From contig JAHRHY010000004.1 in NCBI GenBank assembly GCA_019671135.1, positions 2,914,001 through 2,978,000 on the forward strand: a stretch of DNA of 64,000 nt. The letters are read 5' to 3'. The stretch comes from Linnemannia hyalina (taxonomy: Eukaryota; Mortierellomycota; Mortierellomycetes; Mortierellales; Mortierellaceae). Below the pieces are notes generated by a model. That model was not told the origin of the DNA. It worked only from the letters and a program-made list of their open reading frames with translations, and made no database searches. The position numbers were made by a program, and so were the translations under genes. Shown here one piece after another: positions 1 through 15,200 of this stretch (the first letter of the stretch is position 1; each line of letters starts with the position of its first letter).

Positions 1-79
1 CATTGGACGCTTGGATTGTCGAGATGCATACTAGAGTGCCGCCGACACTGACATGGCTATTTTTCATCGGAAATACTAG

Positions 80-998
80 GTTCTCACAAACGGAAGGTGT
101 TATTATTATTGCGGCGACCAACTTTCCTGAACTGCTGGACAAAGCGTTGGTTCGCCCAGGACGTTTCGACCGCCATGTGAATGTCCCTTTGCCCGATGTC
201 CGCGGACGCATGCAGATCTTGAAGCACCATCTCAAGAACATCAACGCCAGTTCTACAGTGGATATCTCTGTGATTGCAAGAGGAACCCCAGGATTCTCTG
301 GAGCCGATCTTGCCAACTTGATCAACCAGGCGGCTATCCAGGCGTCTCGCGAAGGAGTCTCAGAGGTCGGTATCAAGCAGTTTGAGCACGCTAAGGACAA
401 GATCTTGATGGGAGTCGAGCGTCGCAGTCAGGTTGTCACCATGGAGTCCAAGAAGCTGACAGCCTACCACGAAGGTGGCCACGCGCTGGTGGCTCTTTTT
501 ACCCCGGGAGCGATGCCACTGCACAAGGCCACGATCATGCCACGAGGAAATGCGCTCGGAGTGACGGTTCAGCTGCCCGACATGGACAAGGATAGTTTCA
601 CGAGGAAAGAGTACTTGGCTCAGCTGGATGTTGCGATGGGAGGACGTGTTGCGGAGGAAATGATCTTTGGTGGCGACAATGTTACCAGTGGGTGTTCGAG
701 CGATATTGTTCATGCGACTAGGGTAGCCAAAGCCATGGTGACACAGTTCGGCATGAGCGAGAAGGTCGGGCCTGTGGCGCATAGCGAAGAGGACATGATG
801 GTTCTGTCGGCTTCGACGAAGCAGATGATTGAGTCGGAGACAAAGTCGTTGCTTGAGGCAGCTCAGGCGCGTGCGACACTATTGCTCAAGACGCACAAGG
901 AAGAGCTTCATCGTTTGGCCAAGGCCCTGGTGGAGTATGAGACTTTGACGCAGGAAGAGATCCGTCGTGCCATTGAAGGAAAGCCCATCGTGCGGTAG
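80..998 (+). CDS. YME1: Mitochondrial i-AAA protease (FtsH/YME1 type), 3' exon, partial
   Basis: This is the C-terminal part of an ATP-dependent zinc metalloprotease of the FtsH/YME1 family, which degrades inner-membrane proteins on the intermembrane-space side of mitochondria. The visible exon opens inside the AAA domain with [17 protein letters not shown], then the second region of homology with its arginine finger (VRPGRFDRH). The M41 protease domain has the HEGGH zinc site at 468-482 and the downstream GGDNVTSG segment that holds the third ligand. Positions 1-79 read as intron: the open frame there is unlike the family, and an acceptor ctag sits at 76-79. The stop is TAG at 996-998. The start of the gene lies outside the window. 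It converges with SYS1. The call of YME1 over AFG3 rests on the [17 protein letters not shown] stretch. Confidence 0.9.
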
Positions 999-1327
999 TT
1001 TCAGGCACCTTTTTTGTTTTTTGTTTTATTCGTTGTTCACCCTTCCTTACATGTAGATTATCGTGTTCTTGCCATTAGCCAGCACTTCTTGTAGTTCACG
1101 GTTGTTGACAGACATGAAATGCAGCCAGTTTTTGTAATCATTCGTACTAGATGACCAATATTATGAGCAACCTTTTCTTTCGACTTGTGTTCCTAGATAC
1201 CTTCAGTGGTCTTTGAGTCTTGAGAGGGCGGAAATTGTCGAAAGGTTTATTTTGGGTGCAGGAATGTTAAAAATACAAGTGAGGTGAAATAAAAAGGTCG
1301 AAGAAGTATATATTCTTGTCGTTTTCT
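999..1327. other. Convergent intergenic region, no gene seen
   Basis: This holds the 3' untranslated regions of the protease (plus strand) and SYS1 (minus strand). It is AT-rich with several T-runs after the plus-strand stop. I see no coding sequence or RNA gene. Confidence 0.6.
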
Positions 1328-2472
1328 TTAGCGGTTATCCGAGTCTGCAGTAGGAACAGACTCATAGCGATCAGAAGTCCGTTGACGACCATGGCCTTGG
1401 TTGCCAAGGATACTTGAGCGAATGGCGGGCGAGAAGCCACTGTTACCTCCTCTGAACCCGCCTGTATCCTCGCTTGAACGTGCTTTTGTGGGCATAGTCC
1501 TGGAAGATCCCGATAAAGACATGTGATTTGACAGGTCGCCGTTACTGCTGTGATCGAGTGTTTCCATCAAGAGCCCCGCAGATTCTTCATAGTTGCCGTA
1601 TCCGTCGTGCATTCCTGATAGTGACGCTCCCTGAGGTGCCAATGCTCCTGAGCTGACGACCCCTCCAGCTCCTCCCCCAGAGTTGTTACTGCTGTTGGTA
1701 TTATTGTTGTTTCCTGACGAGGTGTTGTTGGTATTGTTGGACTGACTGCCTCCGGAGCCACCGAGAATGATGGGTTCCATTTCCTGTTGCATACATATGT
1801 ACTCTCCTCCAAAGATCATGATGCCACAGGTTGTGCCGTTGAGTGCCCACCAGAGGAAGGTTGAAGGGACATGATCCGAGTACATAGTGACCATCAGAAC
1901 ATGGTAGAGCAGCAGTGTGATCGAGTAGTCGAGTACCAGGCGAGCACGCGAAACTATCTTTAGCAATAAGTACACCCTAATTATTTCAAGATGAAGAAAA
2001 AGGGTGTTAGAAAGGGGATTATAGAGAATATCATCCATGAATGGCAACTGTGAATGCCCTGAGACTTACCCGACGAGAGAGTTGAGGAGCCATGCTAGAC
2101 CGAGGAGCATGCCCTCGGCTGTATCGGCGCGGATCTCGCGGTAGTTGAGGATGGCGTCAAGGGTGATGTCTATCCCTGAGAAGCGGAAGAGGGTATAGAC
2201 AATGGTCGAGATGGAGATGTACCATATAGCCTGCAGACATACGATTTGCGACTAATATCGGAGGGGTGGAGCGAGGTTGGAGGTTAGAATATGTAGAGCG
2301 TCGGCTTGGATAAATATAAAGTGTATGCATGCGCGTGATGGCATTTGTGTCAGGTTCATAATATCGTTGGAATGAAGTGTCGAGGTGTGTCTGAGAAGAG
2401 CGGGTTGTTTACCAGGATAAGGACGGGGTCCCATTGTGTGGCACGGAAGGAGGAGTTGTTGTTGGATGCCAT
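1328..2472 (-). CDS. SYS1: Golgi integral membrane protein SYS1
   Basis: SYS1 is a four-span Golgi membrane protein that recruits the Arl3/ARFRP1 GTPase. I read three exons on the minus strand: 2413-2472, 2070-2230 and 1328-1976, joined in phase to 289 residues. Exon 1 carries the family start with WDPVLIL. Exon 2 carries IWYISISTIVYTLFRF and the second hydrophobic span. Exon 3 has RARLVLDYSITLLLYHVL, the WW pair and the GEYICMQQE end that is typical of SYS1. After that come about 125 extra residues rich in Asn, Ser and Gly, including NNTNN and NNNN runs, absent from animal SYS1. The start ATG at 2470-2472 has a G at -3. Promoter sequences are shared with the divergent CLPTM1 gene across the GA microsatellite. 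Confidence 0.88.
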
Positions 2473-2626
2473 GGTGTTGGATCCAGCGTTATGTCGGTAG
2501 TATCTCTCGTTGTTGTGAAGGGTATGTGTTGATATGAAAACAGGGCTGTTGGGTTGAAGGACAAGGCAAGTCGTTGATGGGTAAATATAAAAATGGACGA
2601 AAGGGAGGGTTGTAGTCCAAGTGTGG

Positions 2627-3382
<756 letters not shown>

Positions 3383-6228
3383 ATGCCTCAACAGAACGCA
3401 GCAGCGGGCCAGGCTGCTCAGGGACAGCAGCGCCAGGAGCAGACCCTCTCCCAGACTGTCATGCAAATCCTCACCCGCGCTATGATGGCCTATGCCGTCA
3501 TGTCCTTCTTCAGCGGAGGTATGTCTTTCTTTACTCTCTTCCCAGGGCTCTGATATACTGGATCCTCACGGATGATCACTCACACCTCACACTCGCAACC
3601 GTGTCTTCTGAACAATAGGATTCGGCGGAAAGAAGGAACCTGTCGCTCCTCACCCAGACTCGGCCGTTAAAACCAACAGCCCCGATGGACTCGCCCAACC
3701 CTTTGGATTCAACCCTCCTAAGGCCTTCCCTCTCTGGGAAGACAAGACCAAGGCCGTGAGTCCCTTCGTCCTTTCTTTCTCATTTTCTCTTCTTAAAATC
3801 TTTTGCCTCCACAGGGGATGCTAACTTACTACTTTCACAATGGATATAGGACCTGTTCGTGTATGTGTCTGAGGATTACGAGTTCAGTAACTTTGAGGAC
3901 AAGAACAGCCTTGTGTGGCGATCAGATGATATTGAACTCGGCGATTGGACCGAAGACCGCGTCGTCGACCTTTCGATCAAGCCATCCAAGGTAAAATCCC
4001 CAAATCGATTACTTGTATTAGAGTTGCGCGATAAGAACCATGGTGTCACACAACACCCACGCAGTTGTGGAAGACAACGGAATGAAAAGGAAGATTTCAA
4101 CGAGAGCGAACTTTCTTGTGCAGGAAGAATGAAATGCGATCGAAAGACTAACCCCCACGTACCTTCGTTTTTCTTTTTTTTACGTCCTATCACAAAATAC
4201 GGGTTCGTCCACTCAGCATGTTCAGAACAACGGAACCCTGTATGCCCATATTTACTTTGCCAAGAGGGACACTCCCCTCAGCCCTACCTCCAAGGACTTT
4301 AGCCTCGACAACCGCGTCTACACCCGCAAGCGTAAGTTCTGTCTGACAACTCTCTTTCAGAAGTTGTGTGTCATGTTGAAGAAAGCGCATTAACCTACGT
4401 TGCTCATATCTCCGAATCATAGCATTGACTCGTTACTTCAAGAAGAAGAGAGAGTTCAAGGTCAAGAAGTTGGTCGGTGGCAAGCAGGAGGCTGAGGCAG
4501 AGCCTGAGAACCCCGTCGAGGAGGTACGAATGGATATGCATATCGGGAACTTGGGCATCGCATGGTTTTGTTCATTTCATGATCGGCAAAGGTCTTGTAT
4601 ACTAACAACCTTACTTGCTAATACTTCATTGCTAATGTTAGCCCACTGTCCCTGAGGGTGGCTCTACCATTGTGTCGTACTGGCACCAGAACTTGACCAT
4701 CGCCGTTCTTGCTGACCGCACCGTCATCCCTTACGCTGCCCTTCCCCCAGAGTTGAAGCCCAGTAAGTTACATTTTGCTTAAAATCACAGTTCTTTCTGG
4801 ACTTGCTATATCTTCATCACAGTAACACTCACACCGACTCTTTTCCTATGCGTTATGATGTAGTGTACCAACTGGAGAGCACAGGAAAGCACGATCAGCA
4901 CGGTAACGGATTTGTCCTCCCAGTAATCTACATCAACGACTTCTGGCAGCTCAAGGAGCACATGACCGCCATCAACGAGACTGTCAAGTAAGCTATTTTC
5001 ATAGCCTTAAGTGTTTCTGGATTACCTATTGTTAGTCAAATGAAGTCAATGGCTTGTTCGACGGTGACTGACCTATGTGTTGGATGCATAACCATTTTCA
5101 TTTCATTAGGGAGCTGCCTCTTAGGATCAACTTCCACCCTATCAGCTACATGAAGTTACAGATGTACTCGTCTTTGGATATCGGCATGTCGAAGCAGTCA
5201 GGAATGATGGGTGGTACTGGGGGAGAGCTCGATGAGGTCAAGCGCATGTTGGTTGAGACCAACCCCTTCCTCTTGGCTCTTACCGTCATTGTCAGCTGTC
5301 TCCACAGTGCCTTTGAGATGTTGGCTTTCAAGAACGGTAAGTTGCTGCGTTTCTGGGCACTTTGGCATGGGGTAATGTAGTCTTCGAGGACATGAGCCTA
5401 TCAGCTAATTTGTTTATTCTTTGCCAATGTAATGTAGATATTGCGTTCTGGAAGGATAAGAAGGGAACGGCCGGATTGTCGGTTCGCTCGATCTTCTTGG
5501 ATATTGCTCAGCAGATCATTGTCTTCTTGTACTTGATGGACAACAACTCAGAGACCAGTTACATGATTCTGATCGGACAGGGAGTAGGACTGGCCATTGA
5601 GCTCTGGAAGGTCAAGAAGGCCCTCAAGGTCGACATTGTCCCCGCCACGACCGGCGTTTTCCCTTGGCGTCTGCACTTCAACACCTCCGAACCCCTGAGC
5701 GATTTGGAGGAAAGAACCAAGGAGTACGACGAAGAAGCTTTCAAGTACCTCACCTACGCTGCCTTCCCCCTCTTGGGCGGCTACGCCATCTACTCTCTCA
5801 TGTACGAGGAGCACAAGTCGTGGTACTCGTTCGTTGTCGGCACCTTGGTCGGGTTTGTGTACACTTTTGGATTCATCAAGATGACCCCCCAATTGTTTAT
5901 CAACTACAAGCTCAAGAGTGTGGCTCATATGCCCTTCCGCACGATGATGTACAAGTCGTTGAACACTTTTATCGACGACTTGTTCTCGTTCATTATCAAG
6001 ATGCCCATGCTGCATCGCTTGGCCTGTCTCCGCGACGACGTTGTTTTCTTTATTTACCTCTACCAGCGCTGGATCTACCGTACCGATCATTCTCGTGCTA
6101 ACGAGTTTGGTCAGGTTGGAGCTGAGGAGGATGAGAAGAATCCAGCTATTACTGCTTCTTCCAGCTCGGATGCCAAGAAGGCTGTCACTGAGGGCGTTGA
6201 CTTGAAGGAGACCAAGAAGAACAAGTAG
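3383..6228 (+). CDS. CLPTM1: CLPTM1-family multispan membrane protein
   Basis: This is a homologue of the cleft lip and palate transmembrane protein 1 family. Its relative CLPTM1L is reported as an ER lipid scramblase; other members act in ER receptor handling. I read nine exons: 3383-3518, 3619-3755, 3850-3990, 4217-4331, 4423-4523, 4642-4762, 4864-4987, 5110-5336 and 5438-6228. They join to 1893 bases, 630 residues, with every phase closing. Family landmarks are VQNNGTLYAHIYFAK, the YWHQNLTI segment, the juxtamembrane NPFLLALTVIVSCLHSAFEML span, then DIAFWKDKK and the LSVRSIFLDIAQQIIVFLYL span. Further hydrophobic spans follow, then a charged cytosolic tail ending ETKKNK, which could act as an ER-retention tail. 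It ends 82 bases from the convergent oxygenase gene. Confidence 0.92.
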
Positions 6229-6310
6229 ATTAGTTTTACACTTTGTACCATTAAGTATTTTACTGAAAAAAAAACGCGATAAAAGATTGATTTATTTCAT
6301 GCTTTGCCAG

Positions 6311-7705
6311 TTAGTAGGCGCCACCTTTGCGGTAGACTTGAGTCCATTTGCTGATGATGTAGTCTCCAAAGTTGATGTCGCCGTTGAGCAGCTTGGTGGC
6401 CACCGACCGAGCATCCTGACCATCCTTGGCGGCAGCAGATGTAGCATCGTGCTTGGCATCCTCGTCACGCTGGTCTCTCAAAAGACTGTAGTTCCCGGAA
6501 GCTGCCTGGCCCCTGACTTCCTCCTGAACCAGCAAGGGGATCTTGGCATCATAGTCTGGGTAGTAGAAGCAGCACATCGAGTAGCGTTCCTCCTGTCCGT
6601 TGCTGACGACCCTGTGCAATGGGCTGATCAGTTTACCTCCGGTGAGGAGCGAGAGATAGTCGCCTCCGTTGATGACCAGACTGTTGTCGCGGGAGGGGAC
6701 GTCTTGCCATTTGTTGTCATGGAACAGTTGCAGACCCACGGTCTTGGAAGGCGACAGAATCAGTGTCAAGAAACCCCAATCCGTATGTGCGCTAAAGTAC
6801 CAGCAAGAGTAAACGGGATAGAAGGAAGAAAGAGAGAAGAAGAAGAGAGTTTGATCAAAACGCGGGGGAATGGGAGTGGGTATGAAATAAAAAGTCCGAA
6901 GATGGATGGAGGAATACCCGGTCAGTAGCTGTTGCTGGAGCTGGGTATGTATGATTCATCGTCGGTATTTTACAAAATGTACCGTACATATTTTTTCCCA
7001 CGTAGATTCACAAAGACCATGACGTTCGTTTTTTTTTACAACATACCTGGAGCCAATCTGGGCAGTATGGCCTTGGTCGGCATAAGGGAGGTAATGGAAT
7101 AGCCGCATGAAGGAGATGGTCTCGCTGGTGGTGCAGTACTTTGACAGCTCGTCCTCGGGCAATGCCAATGCCAGAGAGATGCCCTTGAGGAGACCCTTAG
7201 CAATATCGCAGACGTGGAGGTAAAACTCTTGGAGAGTGCCCTTGAAAGCATCCTTGTGGCCCTGATCGAGCTGATCGAGCGAAGCCTGAGCAGGCCAGGC
7301 ATTGGGTCCCTGCAGTCCGTTCAGACTGTCGCCGGCCTGTTTGGCCCTGAGTTCCTCTGCAGGCCATTCATACCCGTACGAGAATCCTTCCTTGAGCTCC
7401 TTGGTCGCCGAGCCAGACTCTCCACCGATGGGGACGTATCCACGAGTGAATCCGCCAGGTTGGATCTTGGGGATCTGCGCCTTTTCGGCAGCGTCGAGGT
7501 CAAAGAGTCGCTTGGTGGCATCGAGAACTTGGTTTGTGCTTTGTGTTGTAAAGAGTGGGTGGGAAGGGGAGGTGATATAGAAGACGCCGTAGGTTGTGAA
7601 CGCGTTGAGGAGCTCGACAGCGACGTGCTGCTTTTCAGTAGTTGCTGAGGAGTTGTTGAGCAGGGCTGTGATGTCGATCGTAGGGACTGCGAGTGGGGCT
7701 GCCAT
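6311..7705 (-). CDS. 2-oxoglutarate/Fe(II) oxygenase, isopenicillin-N-synthase-like family
   Basis: This belongs to the large cytosolic oxygenase family of isopenicillin N synthase-like enzymes; the substrate cannot be told from sequence. I read two exons, 7047-7705 and 6311-6791, with a 255-base intron, joining to 379 residues. The N-terminal DIOX_N region opens with VPTIDI. The iron site is HTD just after the splice junction plus the distal His in SPLHRVV, and the 2-oxoglutarate clamp is RYS about ten residues later. The intron splits the codon just before the HTD motif, so the joining is confirmed by the recovered motif. The enzyme is complete with no broken residue. The next gene upstream on the same strand is also a 2OG oxygenase, but the two belong to different subfamilies. 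Confidence 0.87.
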
Positions 7706-7926
7706 GGTGGAATGAGTTGGAACAGATGAGTCTGCGGTGTGGTTGTTTAATAAAAAGAAAGCAAAGAAAAAGAAGACAGGCGAAATCCCTTTTTATGCGC
7801 TGAGAATGGGTCGTCGTGTGATTTTTATTTCTCCGAGAAGAAAGGGGAGCCGATTCAGCTCTTCAGAGGGAGAAGGGCGCCACCAATTTATTTCTATTAA
7901 GACCTGAAGGTTACCCTCCTCTTCTC

Positions 7927-8901
7927 TTATGTGCAAGTGCCATTGGAAGACCTCGTGTTGTTGTTGTTGTTGTTGTTACACGTGGATACCGAGGAACAAG
8001 ATGATGGCGATACAGATGCTTGAGCCCCACAACGGCTTGGCGTCTGACTTTGCTCCTGTCCACCCTGGACTTGTTCGTCAACAAGCATGTTGCGGTATGT
8101 AATGCTGACTCGACGAGCTCGAATTATCTCAATCCCATCCACCGTCTCGACCAGATCCTTCGAGATGCTATGCTTGTAGTCGTATCGACAAGATTCATTC
8201 ATCACCACCAGCGACCGGCGTGCTGCGCGGCAAGTAGAATAAAAGGAGTGTAATTAGTCCACGCAATGCCACATGCCAACCATTGTCAACACATTCCAAA
8301 GCGTCAAGCGGTGGAATTGACACGTTTGAAGAAAGAACGTACGAAGGTGAACACGAAAGATGAGACTAGGTTCTTTGACATGCTGAAATGTCATGACACA
8401 GTCGGAGAGGAGTGACAAGGCAGTGATAGTGGGTCCAAAGAGTTTAGGTGCATCGACATGGGGCATGATCCCCTGTCCTGCTTCGTACTCGTTGACAATA
8501 ATACTGTTGGGAGTGGTCTTGTAGATCCGGCGGTCCAGCAGTCGATCCGTCACAAAGTCAAACATGCTCGGCAGTCTCTCCATCTTTCCTACTACCCTTC
8601 TGTCCTTGACCAAGAGGAAGAAGAGCATTATATCAGTGTTCTGTTTACCCCTAACAATCACGACTAACTGGAGGCGTAATACGAGTGATCATTGTTACCG
8701 CAGTCGGTAGCTAAAGGTGCCGCCGTAGTGTTGGTGCCTTCGTTTCATCTCTGGATTAGGCTCGATCCCTCGTCCAGCCCAATTCCGTTCATCGAGTTGT
8801 TGAATCATTTGCGCTTCTTCGTCGACAGAGACGAAATCCTGAATCACTTGTAATCCTTGCAGTGTTGCATTGTCGAGCGTCGAAGTTGATGAGATCTCCA
8901 T
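7927..8901 (-). CDS. AlkB-family 2OG-Fe(II) dioxygenase
   Basis: This is an AlkB-type oxidative demethylase of nucleic acids. I read three exons, 8699-8901, 8343-8599 and 7927-8222, joining to 251 residues. The nucleotide-recognition lid region contains RRHQHYGGTFSYRLR. The iron motif is the HVD in GIMPHVDA with the distal His in YDYKHSI, and the 2OG-binding pair is in RARRVSITYRN. NEYEAGQGIMPHVD and the short size resemble ALKBH6/ALKBH8-like fungal members; I cannot decide which. A seven-Asn run and a low-complexity Ser/Cys tail lie after the catalytic core. The gene is on the same strand as CSN5 and the oxygenase, but each has its own spacing of about 190-220 bases, so I do not infer cotranscription. 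Confidence 0.85.
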
Positions 8902-9091
8902 GTGCGAAAACAAGAAAAATGGGATAAGGTCAGGTCGGTGGCAAAAAAAAAAGAAAAATGTCAGAGCGAGAGTCGAAAAGAGTAGAGAAAGAAAAATAAT
9001 ATTTGCAGTGATCTCAATTCTTTTTATTTCAATGTCTGTTTTCACTCGCAGTTTGGTCCGCAAATATCATTCCCAACCTTCATGCAACCGT

Positions 9092-11374
<2,283 letters not shown>

Positions 11375-12278
11375 GGCCACGGTCTTTTGTTTCTTGTTCT
11401 TTTTTGGTGGTGTTTATCGTTGATGTGTAAGTGCGATGTGAGTATGGGTGTTGGGTGTCTACGCGTGCGATTGGTGTCCTTAGATGAGTGTGTTCCTTGG
11501 ATTCTTGGTGGTTGTTGGAGAGTGGAGGTTGGGTGAGAAAGCAGAGGAAAGAAGAAGGACAAGCAGAGTGGGGGCGCAAAGAAAGAAAAAAAGAAGACGC
11601 GGCCCTAGTCTGTCCTTCCTTCACCTGACGAGACGAAGCACATAGAATGGAGTGGTGGTGGCAAAGCCATTCGAAATTCAATTCCAAGTCACAATTGGAA
11701 AGTAAGAAAGAAAGAAATGAAAAGGGGACAGGATACTTGTCGTCTCTTGAACAAATGAACAAAAGCCAACAATAGATAACAACAGACATATCGAGAGAAC
11801 AAGCTCTCTCAGTTCGTATACGTCCATATCGGTACGTAAAAAAGTCGAGTGGTATGTGTCAGGAGTATCCTGGAATGACGCCTGGATGATGGTGATGACC
11901 TCTTGTTTTTGAGCCTGCCTGGGACTGGGCCTCAGCTTTTGTTGCCTGTCCCTGTCCGTGTCCTTCTCTGTCCCTGTCTGCGAGTGAGTGTGAACTCTGA
12001 ATGCAAATTGCATTTCACTCCTCCTCGGCTAAAAGAGGCTCACTCACCCTATTTTCCAGTCCCATACTATTAAAAGACCCTTCTTCCTTCCTTCCTGCTG
12101 CTGTTTGTTGTGTTTGTTGTCCATCTCTCTCTCTTTCTCTTCTCTTTCTCTTTCTCTTTCTCTCCACTCTTTTCTCATTCCCATATCTCCTCACACAACC
12201 CGTGTGATCATCATCTTCCTCTTTCCCCTCTCACACACATAACAACGGCCCCTCTCCATCACCTTCTATTTGCATTCC
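11375..12278. promoter_or_regulatory. Divergent promoter region between CSN5 and the Sec7-PH gene
   Basis: This is about 900 bases with no credible coding sequence. The CSN5 side is GA-rich. The Sec7 side (12070-12270) is strongly pyrimidine-rich (CTCTTTCTC runs), as is common in fungal 5'UTRs. No clear TATA box is seen for either gene. Confidence 0.4.
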
Positions 12279-15200
12279 ATGGCTGCACCTCATCATCACA
12301 TACCCCTCCCCACTCCACTCCCCACTCTCCTCTCCTCCTCTCCCTCTGTCCTTACTTTTCCCTCCCCTTCTCCTCCTTCTTCCTCTTCTTCAACAGCAAC
12401 TCTTCCTTCATCAATACCACAAAAGTCAATATCAACATCCAAGGCAACAGCAAGGACGACTGCTCACACTTCAACTGAATCAACGTCCTCGACCTCTTCG
12501 TTCTCCCTGCTCGACTCTGCCTCTTCCTTTGTCTTCCTCACCATGGCCGATACCGACCTTGACCTCTCCCTCTCTATGCCTCAACAACAACAACTACAGC
12601 AACAACCGGAACAGGAACAATGTCTCCATAATCGTCATCAAGCACAGGCGCCACCACCTGATGATGACCGCGAACAAGCTCTGTCCTTTGTTTCTGTCTC
12701 GCAGGAGTCACTCGTCAATGTTTCCTTTCCTTTCCCCGAGGACCAACTCGACAAGGCTCTCGCTGTTCCTGCTGACGACCCTACGACCGATGTTACAACG
12801 CAAGAGTTTCTTTACGACCAAGACCAGGACGATAATGGTACTCAGGAGGATGTAACAACGGGAGAAGGGGGAGGACAGGATTATCATATTGTCCAGCGAT
12901 ACCAAGATGACCAAGATGAGCGCGATGCGCATGATGTGCAGGTGGAGACTTTTGAGTGTGAGGTACCACCAGGAATAAGGACGCCACCATTGTCCCAGAT
13001 GGCCGATCCACAACAATTGATCTATCAGGAGGTGCGCCTTCAGGAGGAGGGCACTGACAAGGAGGAGGACAACAGCAACACCCAAGAGGAGGAGCAACAC
13101 CCGTCCCCTGACGCTCTTCCCTTGTCCATCGTCACTTCTTCGTCATCCTCATTATCATTATCATCACCTCCATCCCCTTCTCACCACCAACAACAACAAC
13201 TATTGCCGGCCCTCCATATCAACGACACCTCATCCTCCTCTCCTTATCCTTCTTCTTTGACAACCACTCCTGCTTCCCCGTCACCACGTTCACCCTCCTC
13301 ACCCTCGTCTTCCCCAAGACAACGCATGCATCAGCAGATCCCTAACAAGATCACAATACCTACCCATCATCAACAAAAACAACAGCGCTCATTGCCTGCA
13401 TCTGCTGCAACACCTCCTCCACTCCATCCCAACCATCACTTCAACAGCAACAGGAACTTTCACCACTCTCAAATGGGCGCTGGACCTTCTTCATCTTCCT
13501 CCTCTTTTGACGCCTCCTCCATACCACCTTCGCCATCAGACAACAACGGCAACATCCACAATCACAGCATCCGCCATGTCGCCAGTTCCAACCGTCTCTC
13601 CAGAGCGCCCAAGCGCGAGTCGTCCCTTCCTTTCTCTCCGCCCACTATCCTCCCTGCTCTCCCCCCATTGATACCCGTATCAAGGATTACCTCGCCCACC
13701 TCCCCCTCTGGATCCATGCCCACCTCAGCAACAACAGCAACACCAGTATCAGCGTCCGTCGCTGGAAGAATGAAAGGCCACTCCCTCTCGTCAATCCCCG
13801 CCCATGATTCGAGGAAGGCACCTGCTACCGAATCAAGGATGGTTCCATCCGGTTGGCCCGCAGACCCCAATTCAACTGAGACAGGAAAGGTACCAACAGG
13901 GGAACCCAACACCGAGCCAACTGCAACTTCCGGACTAACACCAGCCTCAGGACAAGAACCGACAACTCCATCCACAGTCATCACTCCTCCAGAGGACTAC
14001 AGTGCCAAAAATACCCAGGACAATGGCAACGGCAAAAACACACACACAAATACGGGGACCGAGGCCAATTCAGGAGAGACTGACGACTTGTCAACATGGC
14101 CAGAGCACCCTCGCCAGTTCCTGGAGCGAGTCAAGGAAACAGTGTCCAAGGCTGAGCTCGGAACCCTCCTGTCCAAAGAGCCCGATCCATTCCACCAAGC
14201 CGTGCTCAGGATCCATATGGAATCGTTTGACTTTAGGCGAGATCCCATCGACCTTGCCCTTCGGTACGTATTATCTTTTTTTTATATGCGTCCATGTCGT
14301 AAAAAGGGGAATACGATCTCGCTCATGCACAGGAGTGGGAGCCAGTTGGTTATTTTCGTATCAATTACATCTTTCTGAGCACGTCCAACTTTAGCAACGG
14401 TTCCTTTCTAACTCTGTGCAACTATTTGTAGAAAGTTTCTTTTAGACTTTCATTTCCCCAAAGAGGCACAACAAATCGATCGAGTTCTCGAAGCATTCGC
14501 CGGCCAGTACCACGCATGCAATCCCCATCTCTTTCGTTCATCAGGCAGGTGTCTTTGTTAAACCGACAGCATGAACTGAAATATTTTGACGATGGTCAAC
14601 TGCAAGGTGTGCCACATTGCAGATGAAATTTGACCGTTCCTATCTAACCAACCCAACCAACCGGCCCCCTTGCTCTCTTTTTTTCTTGCAATTGGCACAA
14701 TGTGTTCTCACCTTTAGACGTTGTCTATACAATTGCGTTTTCACTTATGCTCCTCCATACCGATGCCCATAACAAGAACGTCCGTTACAAGATGTCCAAG
14801 GATCAATATGTCCGTCAGGCGAAAAGCATCGACGGCGTCAATACCATCCCTGCTGACATTCTGGAGGTACAGTTGATTGACATTAATTTATCACATCTAC
14901 TACAAATATTGTTCATACGTGCATTACTGACTCCTTGAATTTCACTCCGCCATCTAGGTCCTTTACGACAATATCACATATTTGAAGTTTGTCTATGCAG
15001 AGGATGAGATGGACGTGGACGGACAGAGGATTGCAGAAGTTCAGCCTACCAGTGGATCATGGTTCCCTCGTCGACGGACCGCCAGCAATCAGCGGGCCGA
15101 CTCTTACAACATGATCCGACATGTACGTCTCCTTTTCGATTCTGGATGACAACACTCTTTGGTGGTATACGTTCATGCGGATCAAATGACTCGCTCATTA

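Noticed and set aside
1..79. Protein start at the left edge of the protease
   Set aside because: The sequence before FSQTEG does not fit the family and an intron acceptor lies at 78-79.
12270..12278. Start of the Sec7-PH gene at 12270
   Set aside because: The codon there is TTG; the first ATG is at 12279.
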